Source: Aurantiochytrium sp. KH105 (taxonomy: Eukaryota; Sar; Bigyra; Thraustochytrida; Thraustochytriidae). Taken from it: a DNA stretch of 64,000 nucleotides. The notes beneath the pieces were generated by a model. The model was not told where the DNA came from. It ran no database searches and saw only the letters and a program-made list of their open reading frames with translations. The stretch spans positions 248,001 to 312,000 of the forward strand of contig BGKB01000065.1 of assembly GCA_003116975.1 (NCBI GenBank), read 5' to 3'. Shown here one piece after another: positions 62,411-64,000 of this stretch. Numbering within the stretch: position 1 is the first letter of the stretch; every line of letters begins with the position of its first letter. The translations under genes were made by a program, and so were the position numbers.

Positions 62411-64000
62411 TCAAAAGCTCGGTGGACGAAAATCAGGAGCCGGCGGGCCAAAACCCGGCGCCCTGCGCGTGGACGGAGACGATCCAGGCTCTGGAGCACC
62501 TGGAATTGGGATTTTGCCCGATCTGTTCGTCCCTCGGACGGGCTCGGGAATGGGAATAATACCCTGAGACTGCTCGTGTGAAGGCACCATGGCCTGAGAG
62601 GTTTTCGCACGGCCAGGCGCGGAGCGCACAACGACGAGTCCCATGCTATGCAGGAACTTGAGATGGCTACGTACCATAGAGAACCAACAATCCACCTCTG
62701 ATTCGTAGGCGGCGCCGGCAGCCTGTCTGGCATCCTCCAGAGACACACCGTTGCACAGTTCCTCGAGAACCTCTTCCTGCTCCTCGATGAGAAGACGGTT
62801 CGGCCCGCTCATGAGCGCTACATTCGCAATCCCCAAAAGGGAGGCGACGGCCAGCAGCGCAAAACCAACCTCAAACGTTCCTTCGGCACTGAAGCACGTA
62901 TCGTTGTTACTGTCGAGAAGACCAACAGGGACAACAAAGTCTTGGATGAAGGCATCAATTTTCAGGCAAATGACTTCGGTCACAAAGGGGACAAAAGTGC
63001 CGACGTTGATGGCCGCGAAAATGATCGCGACGGCAAAGACCTCTAGTGTGCAGCAGAACATAAGGCATTCGATGGAGAACCAGATCATGCGGCGCTCTCG
63101 GAGCGTGAGAGGTACCGCATAGCTGACAATGAGCAAGACCTGCTGCAGAATGGGAATAAAGATAATCGCAATGAGGGAAAAAGATCTGCACAAAGGCACC
63201 ACCCGCAACCTCAGCCTTGGTCGTACCCTGCGCCTGCAAGGTGCGAATAAAATCTGCAATTGCAAACGATACGCGATCCCTACCGGACTCGATAACACCA
63301 AGACCCTTGCCGCCAGCGCCGAGATAGGTAAACGTAACTGAAGGAAGAAAAAGAGCGACGATGATGAGCCCGATGCAAGCCATGGCGCTGGCCATAGCAA
63401 ACATGTAGGCGGTCCGCCCAAGCTTCATTTGCAGCTGTCGGCCACTTGCGACAACAGGATTGAAGACGTGCTTGTGAAGCTTGTTTTTGCGGCGTAGAAA
63501 CTGCACCGCCGGTCGTGGGATACCCGTTCGCTTGGCGCTTGCGCGTGATGGCGAGGTATTGCGTACGTGCTCGTGCATGACGAGCAAAGTCGTGCTCGCA
63601 AGGCCTAGGACGCCAAGCAAAAAGCCATGGTAGCCCCACCCAGGCACAAAGCTGAAACGCGCCGAAGTGCCTGACAGTCCAAAGACGCCGAGGTCGTCTT
63701 CGTCGAGCCGGATGTCAAAGATGACGATGAGAATGAGGATGAGGTACTGGTCGACGAGGACCCACTTTGCAAAGAAGCTGAGCACGTAGAGGAAGCGACC
63801 GCGCCAGAGATCGCCGAGCACAGACATGGGCGCGAAGAAGCAGAACATGACGAGAATGATTTGTGCGTACGGCCAGATGGCCGAGAAGATCGCGACGGCC
63901 ACGCCAAGCATTGGCACACCAATATCAAAGAACTCAGAAATGACGCTGGGCATGTTGAGGACGTAAATGCCGTCAATGTCCACCTGTGTCTCGCCACCGT
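62411..64000 (-). CDS. PqiA-like multipass membrane protein, 5' partial, one apparent frameshift
   Basis: The frame is open to the right edge, so the N-terminus lies outside the window. The visible part has about nine or more hydrophobic helices (AQIILVMFCFFAPMSVL, YLILILIVIFDI, AMASAMACIGLIIVAL, IAIIFIPILQQVLLIV, EVFAVAIIFAAINVG). The block 'lR.....M..F..E....c..EVFavaiifa' resembles PqiA (paraquat-inducible protein A) proteins, which in bacteria act with MCE proteins in lipid transport; this naming is tentative. The reading frame changes at an A5 run (63178-63182; T5 on the coding strand). One base too many there would explain it, so a sequencing or assembly error is likely. The cytosolic tail is Pro/Arg-rich. 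No splice sites fit at that point. Confidence 0.7.

Overview
This is a nuclear window from a GC-rich microbial eukaryote. The long, mostly intron-free reading frames, short GTAAGT...CAG introns and the protein mix (R2R3-MYB with all six Trp, oomycete-like bZIP, BT1-type folate-biopterin transporter, TCP10/CPAP-domain protein, archaemetzincin relative, PqiA-like membrane protein) suggest a stramenopile, most likely a thraustochytrid-like protist. That placement is inference from gene content and was not tested by any search. There are no bacterial operons, rRNA genes, CRISPR arrays or convincing tRNAs.

I support about 20 protein genes. From left to right (strand): bZIP factor (-), DH-PH GEF with PDZ (-), R2R3-MYB (-), a 5.3 kb GC-rich spacer, WD40-like protein (+), mitochondrial carrier (-), CELF/Bruno-like RRM protein (+), thioredoxin / thioredoxin-reductase fusion (-), secreted triple-repeat protein with a degenerate vWA-like domain (+), a 1.17 kb TA-flanked inverted-repeat DNA transposon, a small N-myristoylation-candidate protein (+), a three-exon TCP10-C / zinc-finger / EF-hand protein (-), a large acidic/basic protein (+), a PH plus two-TM protein (+), an IPT/RCC1 protein (-), a membrane-anchored six-KH protein (-), a WD40/zinc-finger protein resembling TFIIIC90 (+), a BT1 transporter (-), an IQ-PH-pseudo-archaemetzincin (-), a calmodulin-like protein (+) and a PqiA-like multipass protein cut by the right edge (-).

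Intergenic DNA is unusually rich in simple repeats: a perfect (CTTTG)28, a (CACAT)25, and many 4-bp arrays (CGAG, AAGC, CCAG, GGCT, CCAT, CCCG) close to start codons. Two short motifs recur in noncoding DNA. One is an E-box-like GCGCACTTGCGC element, clustered upstream of both RNA-binding protein genes and, in a shorter form, the GEF. The other is GAAAGACCCG, with six exact copies in the 10.6-15.9 kb spacer.

The genes do not form one pathway. The most unusual items are protein architectures: a thioredoxin placed in front of, not behind, its reductase; an archaemetzincin-like domain that keeps its structural cysteines but has lost HExxH and is fused to IQ and PH-like modules; a GEF whose C-terminal PH module is duplicated at the N-terminus; and a KH-repeat protein with an N-terminal membrane anchor. 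Start codons were chosen as the first ATG that fits domain conservation, because several reading frames extend upstream only through non-ATG codons or GC-rich leader sequence.
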